This document shows, in pieces, positions 23,407-34,548 of a DNA stretch of 64,000 nucleotides; positions within the stretch are counted from its first letter, which is position 1, and every line of letters starts with the position of its first letter. The stretch is from Leishmania infantum JPCM5 (lineage: Eukaryota > Euglenozoa > Kinetoplastea > Trypanosomatida > Trypanosomatidae). A program made the position numbers and the translations under genes. The notes below the pieces were generated by a model that was given only the letters and a program-made list of their open reading frames with translations, searched no databases and was not told where the DNA came from. The stretch lies in contig NC_009414.2 of assembly GCF_000002875.2 (NCBI RefSeq), positions 1,008,155-1,072,154 of the forward strand, read 5' to 3'.

Positions 23407-24344
23407 GCTGCCGCAGTTGAATCAGCTACCAGAATCCAAAGAGTTTATGCTCGCCCACCCGACGGTGAAGCAAACAAAAGAAACGCGAGCCAAGGAAGGA
23501 AAGTAAGAAGAGGTACAAGAGGCAAACACACTGCGCTGCAACATGAGGGGAGAGGGGGGAGCAAGCCTGCAAGTGACTGGGTGCGTGTGCCAGCGTGACT
23601 GTGAATAGATGAGAGTTGCGTATATGTGTATGTTCAGGGGTATTTGCTCCAGCGCTGAAGGATGAAGCTGCACAGCTATAAAGATACATGTTATGAAACG
23701 AAAGAAAAGAAGATCATCGAGGTTCGAGTATTCATCGGACACACGTGCCGAGAGCATGGACAAGCACAGCATAAGCGCCGCGGGCAGCGAGGGCAGAGAT
23801 AAAAGCACGAGCAAGACCAAAAGAAGAGCTATCTGGAGTCGAGTGTGATAGCCTGCGCAGCCAGCACGATGCGTCGCCAGGTCAGAAGCCGAAAACGCCA
23901 TTAAGGGGGAAAACATGCATGCGCTGCTAAGCGCATCGCAACGAAAAACGGGAGAGAAAAGGCAGAGGCTGCGGCGAGGAGTGGAGCCACGTGCTCTCTG
24001 TGATTCCGAATGCATGCGCCACGGTCAGTGTGCGCGATGTTCTCCCGGTTCGCACCTGCATCTCTACCTCACCTCGTCGTGCGTGACTCAATCCGTTTGT
24101 GCGTGTGCAGTGTGTGCACCCAGCCGCGTCATCCGGATTCAAGTGCACGTCAAAGCAGCACCTTCACAAACACGCACCTGCGTTTCTTTTCGTCTTAAGA
24201 CGTGTAAAGAGCGTCGCCTCCGCCACCTCACCGCACACAAGCACAGAGGGGAGAAGAAAAGGGGGAAGGTGGCATGCCCTTCAAGTTCGCACACCACCAC
24301 CAAACACAAGAGCAACCACACGTGTGCGTCGCCCATGTTTCTCC
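23407..24344. other. Intergenic spacer
   Basis: Nothing gene-like seen; AT-richer around 23600-23720. Confidence 0.5.
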
Positions 24345-24962
24345 TCAGTAAAGCGCACCATAACTACTCATCTTACGAATGTGCATACGCACCTTGACGC
24401 GTTTGTTGTCGTAAACTTCGCGGTCGATCGCCAGCTCTTCGGCTCCTGGCAAGTACAGCCAGCACCAGTTGTGGCCTAAGTCTTGAATGCCTGTTCGCCG
24501 ATCCTTCTCCCTGAACTCAATGAGTCTCGGATCGACACGCACCTTGTACTGCTCCCACAGCTTCTGTGCGACATCCTTCTTGCGCAGAGGGCAGTTCAGT
24601 AGCCACCCTTGGCCCCAGCTCTGGCGGCCGAAGAGCAGGTAGCCCGTGTTTACGCGCCAGTACACGTCGAGCCACTGCCGCTTGCGGGCTGCAAAGTCGA
24701 GAAACTCTGCGTTTCGCTCAACGAAGCGGTCGTACTGCTCCGAGTCGGGGTTGTAGCACCACACACCTTGACGGAACTCCGCGTTCGGCGTCACTGCGTT
24801 CCCCTCGGACATGTACTTCTGTGCCACCTCGCGCTTGATCAGACGCTCCTCGCCGGCAAAGCCTCCCTGCGGACCGAGAATTGTGCGGGTGAAGATGACC
24901 GGGATGTATTCCAGCTGCAGCTCCGGGGCCATTTCCCGAAGCAGGCGCGACCACCGCAGCAT
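24345..24962 (-). CDS. Probable mitochondrial ribosomal protein, bL9m-like
   Basis: 205 residues from ATG 24962. Residues ~17-66 (EYIPVIFTRTILGPQGGFAG, then IKREVAQKYMSEGNAVTPNA) follow the bL9 N-domain pattern: a hydrophobic strand, 'LG..G', a basic helix entering '.A..YL.P.G.A..AT'. The remainder is Trp/Tyr-rich (RKRQWLDVYWRVNTGYLLFG, GHNWCWLYLPG) and looks like a kinetoplastid-specific extension. The N-terminus (MLRWSRLLREM) suits mitochondrial import. The bL9m call rests on pattern alone; other mitochondrial complex subunits remain possible. Confidence 0.6.
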   Translation of the reverse strand: MLRWSRLLREMAPELQLEYIPVIFTRTILGPQGGFAGEERLIKREVAQKYMSEGNAVTPNAEFRQGVWCYNPDSEQYDRFVERNAEFLDFAARKRQWLDVYWRVNTGYLLFGRQSWGQGWLLNCPLRKKDVAQKLWEQYKVRVDPRLIEFREKDRRTGIQDLGHNWCWLYLPGAEELAIDREVYDNKRVKVRMHIRKMSSYGALY

Positions 24963-25921
24963 CGTCGTCGGAAGCGCGGACTCTCTCTCGACTGTACTTC
25001 TTTCGCCGCCTCTATGAAGGCGTCACTGGACGTCACCCAGTGACAAAGGCACTGCGTCGTGTTCTCGCTGCGTTATGTGTTTGCGATGTTGAGAAGGGGA
25101 AGGACCGAAGATGAGACAGCAGTACAGAAATCAGCGAAGTGCGCTCATGAGCGAGAGCGTAGCGGGGGAGAGAAAAAGAATGGGATGAGGGCAGAGCGAT
25201 AGGCCAAAGACGTCCATGGCTCGCAAGAGATCTGCGCGCGCGGCTGACGTCTGCACCCGCTTTCCTCTCCTCCCCCACACCCGCTCACACTGGACAGGCA
25301 AAGTGCCGTCGTTCCTCCGTCGGCAAGAGAAGCGACGCTTGAAAAAAAAGCGAGTCGCCGGCGTGTCATAGTGGCTTTGTGGCGACGCTAAAGGACTGAG
25401 GTGGAGTGAGAGGAGAGCATTGAAGGCTCAAGTGGGGGTAAGGGTGTACTCTCGACTACTTCCTGCACAAAACCATTCGTCCGTGTAGCCCTACCAACGC
25501 CACCAGCTCAACGCACACACCAAGACGCTGAGTATAGCCCCCCCCCCCACACACACACACATACACGCACACTCCCCTCCAGAAAAAAAACGCGAAAGGC
25601 GGAAATCGGAGTCCCTTACCCCAGCACCACTTCAAAGAACAGGTGGAGCGTCACTGCACGATTTGCTTGCGCCAGTCCACGACGAGAGAAAAAAAAAATA
25701 GAACGAGAGATTTGTGAGAAAGAGAAAGGCAAGGGCGATGGAAAAGGAGCACAGCGCGTCTTCGCCTGAATTCACCCACCACTTTTGATTCGCGCGTCAT
25801 CACATCAACGAGAACTCTTGCACGCACAGATGTCACATCATCCTGAAAAAAGAAACCCCAACCGCAGCCAACGAACTGATCCAGCAGAGCCGGCAGCTGC
25901 CTCGGCAGCGAAGTGCGTGCA
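24963..25921. other. Intergenic spacer
   Basis: No gene seen. A C10 run directly followed by a CA run lies at about 25539-25563, with A8-A9 runs nearby (25583, 25689). Confidence 0.55.
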
Positions 25922-27538
25922 TCACTTGCGGCGCTTGTCGGGCGTCGGGCGGTAGTCGCACACGCTCGCCTCCGTCGTAATCATCAGTCCAGCAACCGAG
26001 GCGGCGTCGACGACGCAGGACCGCACCACGTGGACAGGGTCGACAATGCCGGCTTCAAACATGTCCACGTACGTGCTATGTTGTGCATCATATCCCATGG
26101 ACGTCTCTTGATACTCAGCCACGTTCTCTACTGCCACGGCGCCCTCCTCACCAGCGTTTTCACTGATCTTCTTCAGAGGAAGGCGAATGGCGTTGCGCAC
26201 AATCTGAATGCCAGTGCGGCGGTCCTGCTCCATCTCCTCGTCATTAAGTAAGAGCTCGTCGAGCTTCTTCGAGGCGTGTAGGAGAGCCGCGCCGCCGCCA
26301 GCCACGATACCCTCGCTGAGCGCGTTCCGGGCCGCATTCAGCGCGTCCACCACTCGATCCTTCGACTCGCTCACCTCGATCGCGGAGCGACCACCGACAC
26401 GGATGACAGCGTGGGTGTGATTTAGCTTCGAGATGCGCTCCCGCATGGCCTCGCGGCTCTCCTCGGTCATGAGACGCTCCAGCCGGCTCTGCAGCAGCCG
26501 GACTCGCGCTGACGTGTCGCCAGTGCCGCACACGACAGTGTTGTCCATGGTCTGCTCCATGTGCTTTGCGGACCCGAGCAGGCATCTCACGTCCTCCACG
26601 TAGCCGACGGAGCTGACCTTTTCCACGCTGCACTGGCAGGAGAAGGCAACGTCGTGCAGCTCTTCCTCCTTCAACTCTGGGACACACACCACACCACACT
26701 GAACGACGCCGCACTCATGATTCAGGATGATCGTCTGCAGCACCGGCTTGGCAAAAGAGGGGCCAATCAGCACCAACGGTCGCTGCTGCGCCCGCGCCGC
26801 CTCCAGCAGCCGCACCACATCCTGGACCGCCTCCAGCGGCTGCGCAGTTACAAAGACTAGCGGGTTGTCCAGCCTGCTGCGCAGGTTGGCGCTGTCGGTC
26901 ATGAGGGCGCTGGAAAGGAAGCCGTGCTCGGTGCTCCAGCCATCGTATCTCGACCACTCCGTCGTGGCCGTGTTGCCATCCAGTACAGAGATAAAGCCCT
27001 TCATACCGACCGCCTGCACCGCCTGCGCAATGAGAGTGCCGAGGGGTCGCTCGCCGTTCGCGCTAATGGTGGCCACGTTCTCAAGCATGGCGAAGTCCTT
27101 GACTGGACGGGTCTGCTCTGCCAGGTCATCGAGGATGATTTCAACGGCCGCATCGATGCCGCGCTTGAGGTCCATCGGGTTTGCCCCGGTTGCGACACTC
27201 TTGTAGCCCTCGGCGAAGATGCTCCAGGCGAGAATGGTCGCCGTAGTTGTGCCATCACCCGCCACGTCGTTGGTTTTGCCGGCCACCTGTCGGATCAGCT
27301 TCGCCCCGACGTCCTCGAACTGGTCGTGGAACTCGATCGAACGGGCTACTGTGACGCCGTCCTTGGTGATCTTTGGCTCCCCGTCCGGTTGCCGGATTAT
27401 CACGTTCCGGCCCTTGGGGCCGAGCGTTACTCCGACGGCAGTGGCGATGCGCTCGATACCAGATAGTATCAGCTGCCGCGCCTCTCCGCCAAACTCGATG
27501 GACTTGCCGCTCGCCAAGCGGCGCGATAAGGAAAACAT
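25922..27538 (-). CDS. Mitochondrial chaperonin HSP60, divergent paralogue
   Basis: 538 residues from ATG 27538; the codon eight residues upstream is TTG. MFSLSRRLASGKSIEFGGEA gives a short presequence, then the cpn60 landmarks: AVGVTLGPKGRNVII (about 34-48), the ATP motif AGDGTTTAT (93-101), EGIVAGGGAALLHA, and near the end DPVHVVRSCVVDAASVAGLM. The C-terminus ends in DYRPTPDKRRK and lacks the Gly-Met repeat of classical HSP60. Chaperonins fold imported mitochondrial proteins in ring complexes. The missing tail and altered apical segments suggest a specialised paralogue, not the abundant HSP60. As I recall, Leishmania has such an extra copy on chromosome 30. Confidence 0.92.
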   Translation of the reverse strand: MFSLSRRLASGKSIEFGGEARQLILSGIERIATAVGVTLGPKGRNVIIRQPDGEPKITKDGVTVARSIEFHDQFEDVGAKLIRQVAGKTNDVAGDGTTTATILAWSIFAEGYKSVATGANPMDLKRGIDAAVEIILDDLAEQTRPVKDFAMLENVATISANGERPLGTLIAQAVQAVGMKGFISVLDGNTATTEWSRYDGWSTEHGFLSSALMTDSANLRSRLDNPLVFVTAQPLEAVQDVVRLLEAARAQQRPLVLIGPSFAKPVLQTIILNHECGVVQCGVVCVPELKEEELHDVAFSCQCSVEKVSSVGYVEDVRCLLGSAKHMEQTMDNTVVCGTGDTSARVRLLQSRLERLMTEESREAMRERISKLNHTHAVIRVGGRSAIEVSESKDRVVDALNAARNALSEGIVAGGGAALLHASKKLDELLLNDEEMEQDRRTGIQIVRNAIRLPLKKISENAGEEGAVAVENVAEYQETSMGYDAQHSTYVDMFEAGIVDPVHVVRSCVVDAASVAGLMITTEASVCDYRPTPDKRRK

Positions 27539-27676
27539 CTGTCGCAACAAAGTGTTGTGCAACTGCTATCTGTGGCTGAATCAGGAGGCGCAGAGGCACT
27601 GCGAACTACAGAAGCTCACTATGAAGAGGTGAGCAGTCCGGCAGGGGGAATGCGCTCGGCCTAAACTCTGAGTGTC

Positions 27677-27709
<33 letters not shown>

Positions 27710-28696
27710 CAGACAACAGAGACAAAAACAAAACAACACAAACGCCCACACGCACGAAGATGTAAGCGAGAAAGTCGAAACAAAGGAGAGAGGTGTGCGA
27801 AGAGAAAAAAAAACGCAGTGGAGTACATGCGAACTCATGGCGATACCGAAGGGCACGCCGAGAACGGCCCTTGTGGAAGACATGGTAGAGACGGTAAAGT
27901 CGCTTCTGTCGCTGCTGTTTCTCACTTATTCCCATTGCCGCGAGAGAAGCGAGTCGAGCGGCACTCTTAGCGCCACTCAGAGAGTGGCCATGGTGTCGCA
28001 TGGCAAGCAAACTCCAACGTCGCCTCAAGTTATCGTTGCACCTCTTGAGAAGCAAGAGAACTACAGAGAGTCAGCGGACTGCCCTCTCGTAGCATTTTGT
28101 TTTTGTTTTGGTAATGCTGCGGCACGGCACACTCGTAAGCGAACGCGCGCACGCACACACAGCCACACATTTGTGTGCACAAATGCCTCTCACAATCTTT
28201 TCTATGCGAAGGGAAGCCATCTAGAGAGAGACCGAATACAAGCAGGTGAATGCGCATACCTACCGGTCGGATTGGCCTCCACTTCGGTGCCCCTACCCCT
28301 TCTCTGTGCACCCTCCTCTTCATGACAATCCTGCATGTTCATCGAGGAGAAGGAAGGAAGAGCGGAAGACGAGAGACCCGATTCATTGGTCATCTTGTAC
28401 AGCGTCTATGCGCGTCTTGACTCATTCGCGGAAGCAGAGGGGTAAGTGTGCCTTCCAAGGTTCACGGTTCCCATCGGCCCGTCTCGGGGTTACCACTGCC
28501 TACGTCGCCATCATCTTCAACGGAGATGAGTGAGTGTATTGGCGGAAAGCGTCGGGGCATAGAACTCACAGCAAAGTGAGGCGGGCGGAGGGGGGGGCGG
28601 GTGCAGCGCACCGGGCACACTGATGCAACGATGTTGGTGTGGGAAAGCCTGTCTTTGTCCCAAGAGGGGAGGAAAAGTGCGCACGGAGAGGAATTT
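27539..28696. other. Intergenic spacer
   Basis: No gene seen; it has the TG repeat 27679-27708 and an A9 run near 27806. Confidence 0.55.
27679..27708. repeat. (TG)15 microsatellite
   Basis: Perfect TG dinucleotide run of 30 bases in the 5' flank of the HSP60 gene; CA on the transcribed strand. Confidence 0.95.
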
Positions 28697-31093
28697 TCAG
28701 CTTATGTTCTGGAGCACTGCACGCTGTCGTGCTAGATCCATTTGAAAGCGGGAGGCTGCATTGCACACCAGCGGCCCCCCGCGCAGCAACCCAACGGCGG
28801 CTCCGTTTCCGTCAAGGGCGTCGCTGCGATCCCCCATCAGCTGAATCCGCAGGCGCTCCTGGGAGCTGGCAGCGTCCTCGGCCTGACGGCGAATGGCTTC
28901 AAAGCGGCTTAGCAGCTCTTTCTTTTCGAGCTCAAACTTCTCGCGCTCCTGCCGAAGTGCCTGACGCTCTGCGGCTGCGGCGTCGCACAGGCGTTTGTGC
29001 TCGTCCTTCATGTGACACGCTGTGGCCCGGTCGGACTCTATGGACTCCAGCTTCATCTTGTACTCCTCCTCACGAGAGCGCAGAGCCTTGAGGAGGTCTG
29101 TCTCGTCGCGATTTTGTCGCTCCCGCACCATGGACGCCTCTGCCCGCTCTCGCGCGATCGAAATCCGCTCGTTCTGCAGCTCCGCCATCGCCTCCATCTT
29201 CTTCGCGAGGAACTCTTCAAACTGCTGCTCTAGCAACTTGCGCTCCTGTGCCACCTCGCCTAGCATGAGCCGACGGTCCTTCTCCGCTTGCTGGCGGAGG
29301 GTGTCGTAGTGGGCGTGGGCCTCGCGAAAGGTGCGACGGTCCTCCTCGCTGTTCTTGCTGAAGGAAGATAAAGCGAGCTCGAACTTGGCGTACAGGCCGG
29401 CCACACGGGCTCGCTCAGCCGCCACCGTCTCCTGGTTTGCCTTCATCTCTGCAACCATCGCGTCCAGCACGGCCTGCCGTTCGTCCAGCTGACGCTCCTT
29501 CTGCTTCAGCACTGACATGCGCTCCGCCAACAGCTTCTCGTTCATGGCCTTCGTAGCTTCCATTGTCTCCTGCATCGTTGCCACCAGTGCCTCGATACGA
29601 CTGACGTTGCCGGCATGCCCATCCATCGTGGCGAGCTGCTGCGCGTGCTGCCTTTGCAGCTGCTCCAGCGCAGCCTCGTGACGCTTCGCCATCATGGCTA
29701 GTTCTGCCTTCTGTAGCTCATCCTTGCGCAAGCTGTCGGCCTCCATCTGCCTCCTCACCTCCTCCAGCTGCGCACGGTACCGAGCGCTCACCTCCTCTAT
29801 CTGCGCCGTGAGCACGAGGCCATCGTGGTGACGTGACTCCTCCTCTGCCTTGGCGCGCCGCTCTTTCTCCATCTTGTCCATCTCCTCGCGCAGCTCTCTC
29901 TCATTGCGCAACCGCGTCGCACGATCCTCGAGGTCGCGCCTTAGTCGCGCCTCTCTTTCCTCCTCATCCTTGTTCATACGCTCTTCCAGAAAAGTGCGGA
30001 ACTTCTCATCCCTCTGCTCGATCATGGCCCAAAACTTCGCCTCCCGCTCCTCACGTTCCTTCAGCTCCTTCTCCAGCTTCTCCGCGCGTGTCATATCCTC
30101 GCGTCGGTCACGTAGCTCTCGCTCGCGGCGATAGCGCTCATCCTTGATGAGGCGCTCTTTTTCAGCCGCAACGACGGAGAGGTTAAGTTCGTGAAACACC
30201 TCACGTACATCTTGCGCGAGGCGCTGGAAGAGCGCGTGAGCCGCCTCCTCCTCCTCAGCGCGGCGGAGGCTGACGGCACGCTCGTGTTCGCGGCGGCGGC
30301 GGCGCTGTAGCTCCGCTCTAGAAACACCAGTCCCTTGTTCATCCGCATCCTCGGTTTCGTCATTCTCGACCGCCTTCGCGGCCGCATGGTGTGTAGCCGT
30401 ATTCGTGGGTGCCGCGGCAGCCTTGCCTGCTGCGCTTGCGGCTGCCACATGTTGAGAAACCTGTTGCTCCACAAGGTCGCTGAGACGCTGCTTCACCTCT
30501 TGCTCTCTTTGCTGCTGCGCAGCCAGTTGCCGCTTGAGCTCTTCCTCGCGCCGCCGCATTTCCTCTGCTTTTTGCGCCTGGTCAGCTTCCCACTTGGCGA
30601 TGCGCTGCATCACCTCCTCCTTCTCCAGGCGCAGCTGCTCCTGCACCGTAGCGTACAGTCGCTTCTCTTCTGCCTCTACGTCGGCCATAAGTGCCTTCGA
30701 CTTAGTGACCGGCCTTAGGGCTGCCGCGGGTGGCGACGTGCCGACGGAAGGGATGTAGTCGTCGCTGTCCACTGGATCCTCGAAGTCGTCGGCGTAGTCC
30801 TCGCCTTGATTGTCCGACATGGCGACAGGTTTGCTGCCGGATGTCTTCTTCACAGATGAGGAGGAAACGGGCTCGTCCACCTCAGAAACAGGTGCCGCCC
30901 CTTTATTCTTCTTCGGCTTTTTCGAGTCGCGAGCCTTATTCTTCTTTGAGCGGCTGGTGGACTTGGAGGGGGGGTGTATTTCCTCCACCGTCTCCACTGG
31001 GCCAGTGTAGTCGTCATCGTAATCTATGGCGGCGAATGAGAAGCCCTTGCGTGACGTGGGGCTGAGGCTTGGCGCATCTTTCAAGGACGACAT
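28697..31093 (-). CDS. Long coiled-coil protein, FBF1-like in layout
   Basis: 798 residues from ATG 31093 (MSSLKDAPSLSP). An acidic, Ser/Lys-rich disordered N-terminus (about 1-125; FSFAAIDYDDDYTGPVETVE, Lys-rich patch at 45-60) is followed by an almost unbroken heptad-rich coiled coil from ~130 to ~770, rich in Glu, Arg, Gln and Lys, with a short hinge of Ala/Thr/Asn (about 215-250). No motor or enzymatic motif is visible. Trypanosomatid proteins of this design are usually cytoskeletal (basal body, flagellum, FAZ). The layout resembles Fas-binding factor 1, a transition-fibre protein, but the identity is not established. Confidence 0.85.
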   Translation of the reverse strand: MSSLKDAPSLSPTSRKGFSFAAIDYDDDYTGPVETVEEIHPPSKSTSRSKKNKARDSKKPKKNKGAAPVSEVDEPVSSSSVKKTSGSKPVAMSDNQGEDYADDFEDPVDSDDYIPSVGTSPPAAALRPVTKSKALMADVEAEEKRLYATVQEQLRLEKEEVMQRIAKWEADQAQKAEEMRRREEELKRQLAAQQQREQEVKQRLSDLVEQQVSQHVAAASAAGKAAAAPTNTATHHAAAKAVENDETEDADEQGTGVSRAELQRRRRREHERAVSLRRAEEEEAAHALFQRLAQDVREVFHELNLSVVAAEKERLIKDERYRRERELRDRREDMTRAEKLEKELKEREEREAKFWAMIEQRDEKFRTFLEERMNKDEEEREARLRRDLEDRATRLRNERELREEMDKMEKERRAKAEEESRHHDGLVLTAQIEEVSARYRAQLEEVRRQMEADSLRKDELQKAELAMMAKRHEAALEQLQRQHAQQLATMDGHAGNVSRIEALVATMQETMEATKAMNEKLLAERMSVLKQKERQLDERQAVLDAMVAEMKANQETVAAERARVAGLYAKFELALSSFSKNSEEDRRTFREAHAHYDTLRQQAEKDRRLMLGEVAQERKLLEQQFEEFLAKKMEAMAELQNERISIARERAEASMVRERQNRDETDLLKALRSREEEYKMKLESIESDRATACHMKDEHKRLCDAAAAERQALRQEREKFELEKKELLSRFEAIRRQAEDAASSQERLRIQLMGDRSDALDGNGAAVGLLRGGPLVCNAASRFQMDLARQRAVLQNIS

Positions 31094-31742
31094 CTCGACT
31101 GCAGTGCGTTGGAAGTGCTTTTGTCGCTGCTCGCGTTTGCTCCAAAGTGGTGTATAACAGGCGAAAATAAATCCAAAAGAGCCCAGCGCGTACAAACTGC
31201 AAGCGGCGAGCCGTAATGGTGACGGCGCACAGCTACGAATAGTGAGTGCGCGCGCTACGCAAAGGCCACCACAAACCTCCGGCAAGGAAAAAAGGGAGGC
31301 AAGATGTTAGCTGGAGAAAAGGTCACCAGTACACATTCTTTCGCGAACGAGTGTCCGCTTACTCTGTCAGAACATGACAGGATTCGCCAGGACGCAGAGA
31401 GGTAAAACTGCATGTGTTTTCCCTCTTTCGCAGCACTCCTTTTGGAGAGTTTTCAGGGCAATGAGCCTTTTCTTCTTCCTCGGTAGCCACGCGCACTAGC
31501 CAACTTCAGCACTGCTCTCGGTTTTTGCGAAGTTAGAATGCGTGAAGGTCGAAGCAGAGTGCTGTCCGTGAGAAGTATCCTTTTCATAAAACGGGAGCTC
31601 AGCACACGATACGAGCAACAAAAACAAGGAGGAATCACTTCACACCCGAGATTTAGGGCTGCCATGTCAGGATGAACGCTCAGCAGTGGCACAGAAGGAA
31701 AACACATCATGAAAGCACAAAGTTTTTGCCGCAGCAAGCAGC
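31094..31742. other. Intergenic spacer
   Basis: Nothing gene-like seen. Base composition becomes clearly AT-richer from here leftmost edge upward in coordinate (to about 36.5 kb). Confidence 0.5.
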
Positions 31743-32834
31743 CTAAAACATAGACGGCACCCAACTCTGCATCACTTGCACAAAATTCATCCCTCCTTCT
31801 AGCCCGCGGCTGCGTCGCAGCGCCTGCACACCATCCGGAGACAATGGTTTCAGTTCTTGTAGTAGGTCGAAATCGAACTTCACAATCCACTTCAACGCTA
31901 TGCGAAGAAAGAGGTTCACGTCCTCGGCCGGATACTCCTGAAGAAGCGGCAAAACATCACTCATCGCTTCTCCGGACAAAATGGAGCTGCGCAGGTGGTG
32001 GCACATTGCCGCCGCAACGAAGAAGGCGGCGTTTCTGATCTCGTCGCCGAATGAAAAAAGAAAGTCCCACACGCGCAGGCCGTCTGCTATGTTGAACTCC
32101 TGCGTAAACAAGAGCATGATCCAACGAAGTGCATAGTGCTCCGCATTAATGCCCAGATACTCGAGGTGTTGAAACAACGAGGGATCAAAAAAGCGCAAGA
32201 CATTGTCAAACAGCCTCATCGTGCTGGTGAGCCCGCAAGCTGGGTCAAAGTCGAATGAGCGGCAGAAGTCGTCACCAAGGTACGAGAGAAGCGTTTGGAA
32301 ACAAAAGAAGGTATCCGCCTCGACGGAGGCCGTAACATTCGATGCCTTACCTTCGGCGAAGGCGTAAAGGAGGTGAGCGACGTACTCGTTCATTCCTTGA
32401 ACATATCCGAGTGATTTGTTTGCCATTGCTGTGCTTATTAGTATTCTGCGCAATGCATGCTGCGAGGGAGTGAAATGTGCAACCTCTGCCGTACTGTCAT
32501 CTCGGCTGATTTCCAGTCGGCTCTCATCTGCAAGAAAAAAATTCAAGGATGGCATGGTGCGAGGCACGTCACCGTCGATGAAGCGCGAGACATCGCTCGG
32601 TTCAAACTTCGATGGCTCGGGTCCAAGACCGCAGGCCTCTAAAACACCATTGTACTCCTGGAGTCGTTCGGCTTCAATGGCAGCCCAGCGCTTTGTGGAT
32701 GTCGGATAGAACCCCATTATAATTTTCCAACAATCAGGGCGCGCGCTTTCGTGCAAGCCGCGACGACAGCTTCTCGTGAGTGCTTGAAAATCGATGGTCT
32801 CCGCATTCAGAATGTGATCGATGTTCAGATCCAT
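31743..32834 (-). CDS. TBC-domain Rab GTPase-activating protein
   Basis: 363 residues from ATG 32834 (MDLNIDHILN). The TBC domain fills most of the protein. The arginine finger is in IDGDVPRT (I86, D89, R92; IxxDxxR) and the glutamine finger in YVQGMNE (Y144, Q146), so both catalytic residues of a dual-finger Rab-GAP are present. Later blocks (EHYALRWIMLLFTQEFNIAD, VWDFLFSF) match TBC1D13-like members. It would switch off one or more Rab proteins in membrane traffic. Codon use is less G/C-biased than in genes further left and right, in line with the local AT-richer composition. Confidence 0.92.
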   Translation of the reverse strand: MDLNIDHILNAETIDFQALTRSCRRGLHESARPDCWKIIMGFYPTSTKRWAAIEAERLQEYNGVLEACGLGPEPSKFEPSDVSRFIDGDVPRTMPSLNFFLADESRLEISRDDSTAEVAHFTPSQHALRRILISTAMANKSLGYVQGMNEYVAHLLYAFAEGKASNVTASVEADTFFCFQTLLSYLGDDFCRSFDFDPACGLTSTMRLFDNVLRFFDPSLFQHLEYLGINAEHYALRWIMLLFTQEFNIADGLRVWDFLFSFGDEIRNAAFFVAAAMCHHLRSSILSGEAMSDVLPLLQEYPAEDVNLFLRIALKWIVKFDFDLLQELKPLSPDGVQALRRSRGLEGGMNFVQVMQSWVPSMF

Positions 32835-33670
32835 GTTGACGGTGGAGACACTACCAGAGGTCTGGCGACCGCGCAAACGTATAAGAAGCAAAACCACACA
32901 AGAAGTGTTCCTCCTTTTTTCAAATGTCAGCAGAACTTGTGTTCCCGTCAGCCAACTACTTCGTATTTGTCGTTGGCACCTCACTAGACGGACTGTGATC
33001 GGTGATGCGTCCTTTGGAACTCAAGAGGCAGATATGCATGGGGCAGCTGAGTGCTAATCTTTCGCATCTGTCGGTCCCTATCAATATGGCACAGCTCATG
33101 CAACATCACTCCTGCAATATGCGGTGTGCGGCAATCGACGCCTCAAGGGTAAATCAAGAGAGTCAAGCGATGAAGCGAATGAGAAGTTTAAAAAGTGCAG
33201 CATAGGGTCCTTACCATCAGCGCTAGTGGAGCATGTCGGCTTTGAGATGAGTCATTTGTAGCCGCTATGACGAACACTGGAGGCCTCAAAGGAGTCGCGC
33301 TCGAAAGCTCTGTGATAACGCATTACTTTGAGGGCACCTAAAAGAAGACATCAACCTTTTATTTTGCCTGCTTTGAGAAGTTCGAGAGAAACGGGGAGCA
33401 CGCATCCGCAAGATGAGAGGAAAAAAAAGATACAAACAGCGCAATCACCGTGCACTACCCCATCTCCATTGTGAAGGGACAACTTAAATGAGGAAAGAAG
33501 GCCAAGAAACAGCGAAAGCCCGCTGGATACCTTATTCGCTCCTTTAAGCTTCATATCGGTGAAAGAGAGTCCTAATTGGTTATTCTACGCAAGACTCTTA
33601 CACCCTGCTGCTCGAGCACCGTGCATCAGTTGTTGCTATTTTGTTCGCGTGTGCTCCTCTTGCATCCTGA
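32835..33670. other. Intergenic spacer
   Basis: No convincing gene. A 67-codon minus-strand frame at 33351-33554 with hydrophobic content was considered and left out. Composition is AT-richer than the rest of the window. Confidence 0.45.
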
Positions 33671-33985
33671 TTATGGAAAAGGGTTCACTGCATCGAGGAA
33701 AGATATGACGGTTCGTGTGAAGCTCGTCTGCGTGTCGATGATAGGGTATACCAGAGCCATGCGACCATCTGGGAGGGCTACGTAGGCTCGGCGATCAATC
33801 CTGTCGTACGTCTTGGGGTCCTCGTCAGCGAGGCTCGAGCGATAGTACGACTGCTTGGAAACGATAGCGCAGACTGCGATCATGAATACAATAGTGGGGG
33901 CGTGAAAGGCCAATGCGTGCACGCGGCTCGTGTAGGTCTGCGGGAGCAACAGGCTCCACAAAGGGCGCTTAACGGTGGCGGGCAT
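33671..33985 (-). CDS. Small single-pass membrane protein, probably mitochondrial
   Basis: 104 residues from ATG 33985. A basic N-terminus (MPATVKRPLWSLLLPQ) precedes one hydrophobic helix, ALAFHAPTIVFMIAVCAIV (about 24-42). A soluble tail of ~60 residues follows (DRIDRRAYVALPDGRMALVY) with balanced charge. Size and layout are like accessory subunits of respiratory complexes in trypanosomatids. No family motif is recognised. A pyrimidine stretch with AG lies just before the ATG (CACCTGAAAAATG region), so the 5'UTR may be very short. Confidence 0.65.
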   Translation of the reverse strand: MPATVKRPLWSLLLPQTYTSRVHALAFHAPTIVFMIAVCAIVSKQSYYRSSLADEDPKTYDRIDRRAYVALPDGRMALVYPIIDTQTSFTRTVISFLDAVNPFP

Positions 33986-34548
33986 TTTTCAGGTGGAAAC
34001 GAAACCAAACTCACTGGTCTTGCTTTTGTTCTGCATGTTGTCATGCATCCAGATAAAAGATCGAGGGAATAGAAGCGACGACAGTTGAGAGAAGAAACAG
34101 AGTGGGAGAATGGTTGCTGCGACAAGCGGAATGCATTGCACCAAAGAAGAGGGAAAAAGAGCACCAAGCAAAACAGCGGCTGCCTCAGCAGAGCACAGAT
34201 TGCCGATGAAGCAAAACATCATAGCCCTAGTGTGCGTGTGCCCACGCGAAACAGGTGGTCGAATAATGTTGCTATTTCATAGATGAACATACGCGAAAGA
34301 AGGAACAGTATCAAGTGCTTTTCAGACGAGGTGCGCTGTGGTGAGCGTACCCGAATCAAGTAGAAAACAATAACACATCCTTGTGTATGGGGGGAAATAC
34401 GTGTGTGAAGCTTGAATACCAATCACGCTTCTTTTTTTTCCATTGTCACTGAATTGTGTCATCCCACTTTCAGGATTTTTTTTTACATCGGTGGGGAGTT
34501 GGCCCTAATCAATGAAAAAGAAAGGTGCGCGATGATTGTACATGAAGC
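33986..34548. other. Intergenic spacer
   Basis: No gene seen; T7-T9 runs near 34431-34440 and 34477-34485. Confidence 0.5.

Noticed and set aside
33351..33554. 67-codon minus-strand frame with hydrophobic stretch
   Set aside because: Short, with poly-Phe from a T-run and no supporting homology pattern; left as spacer.
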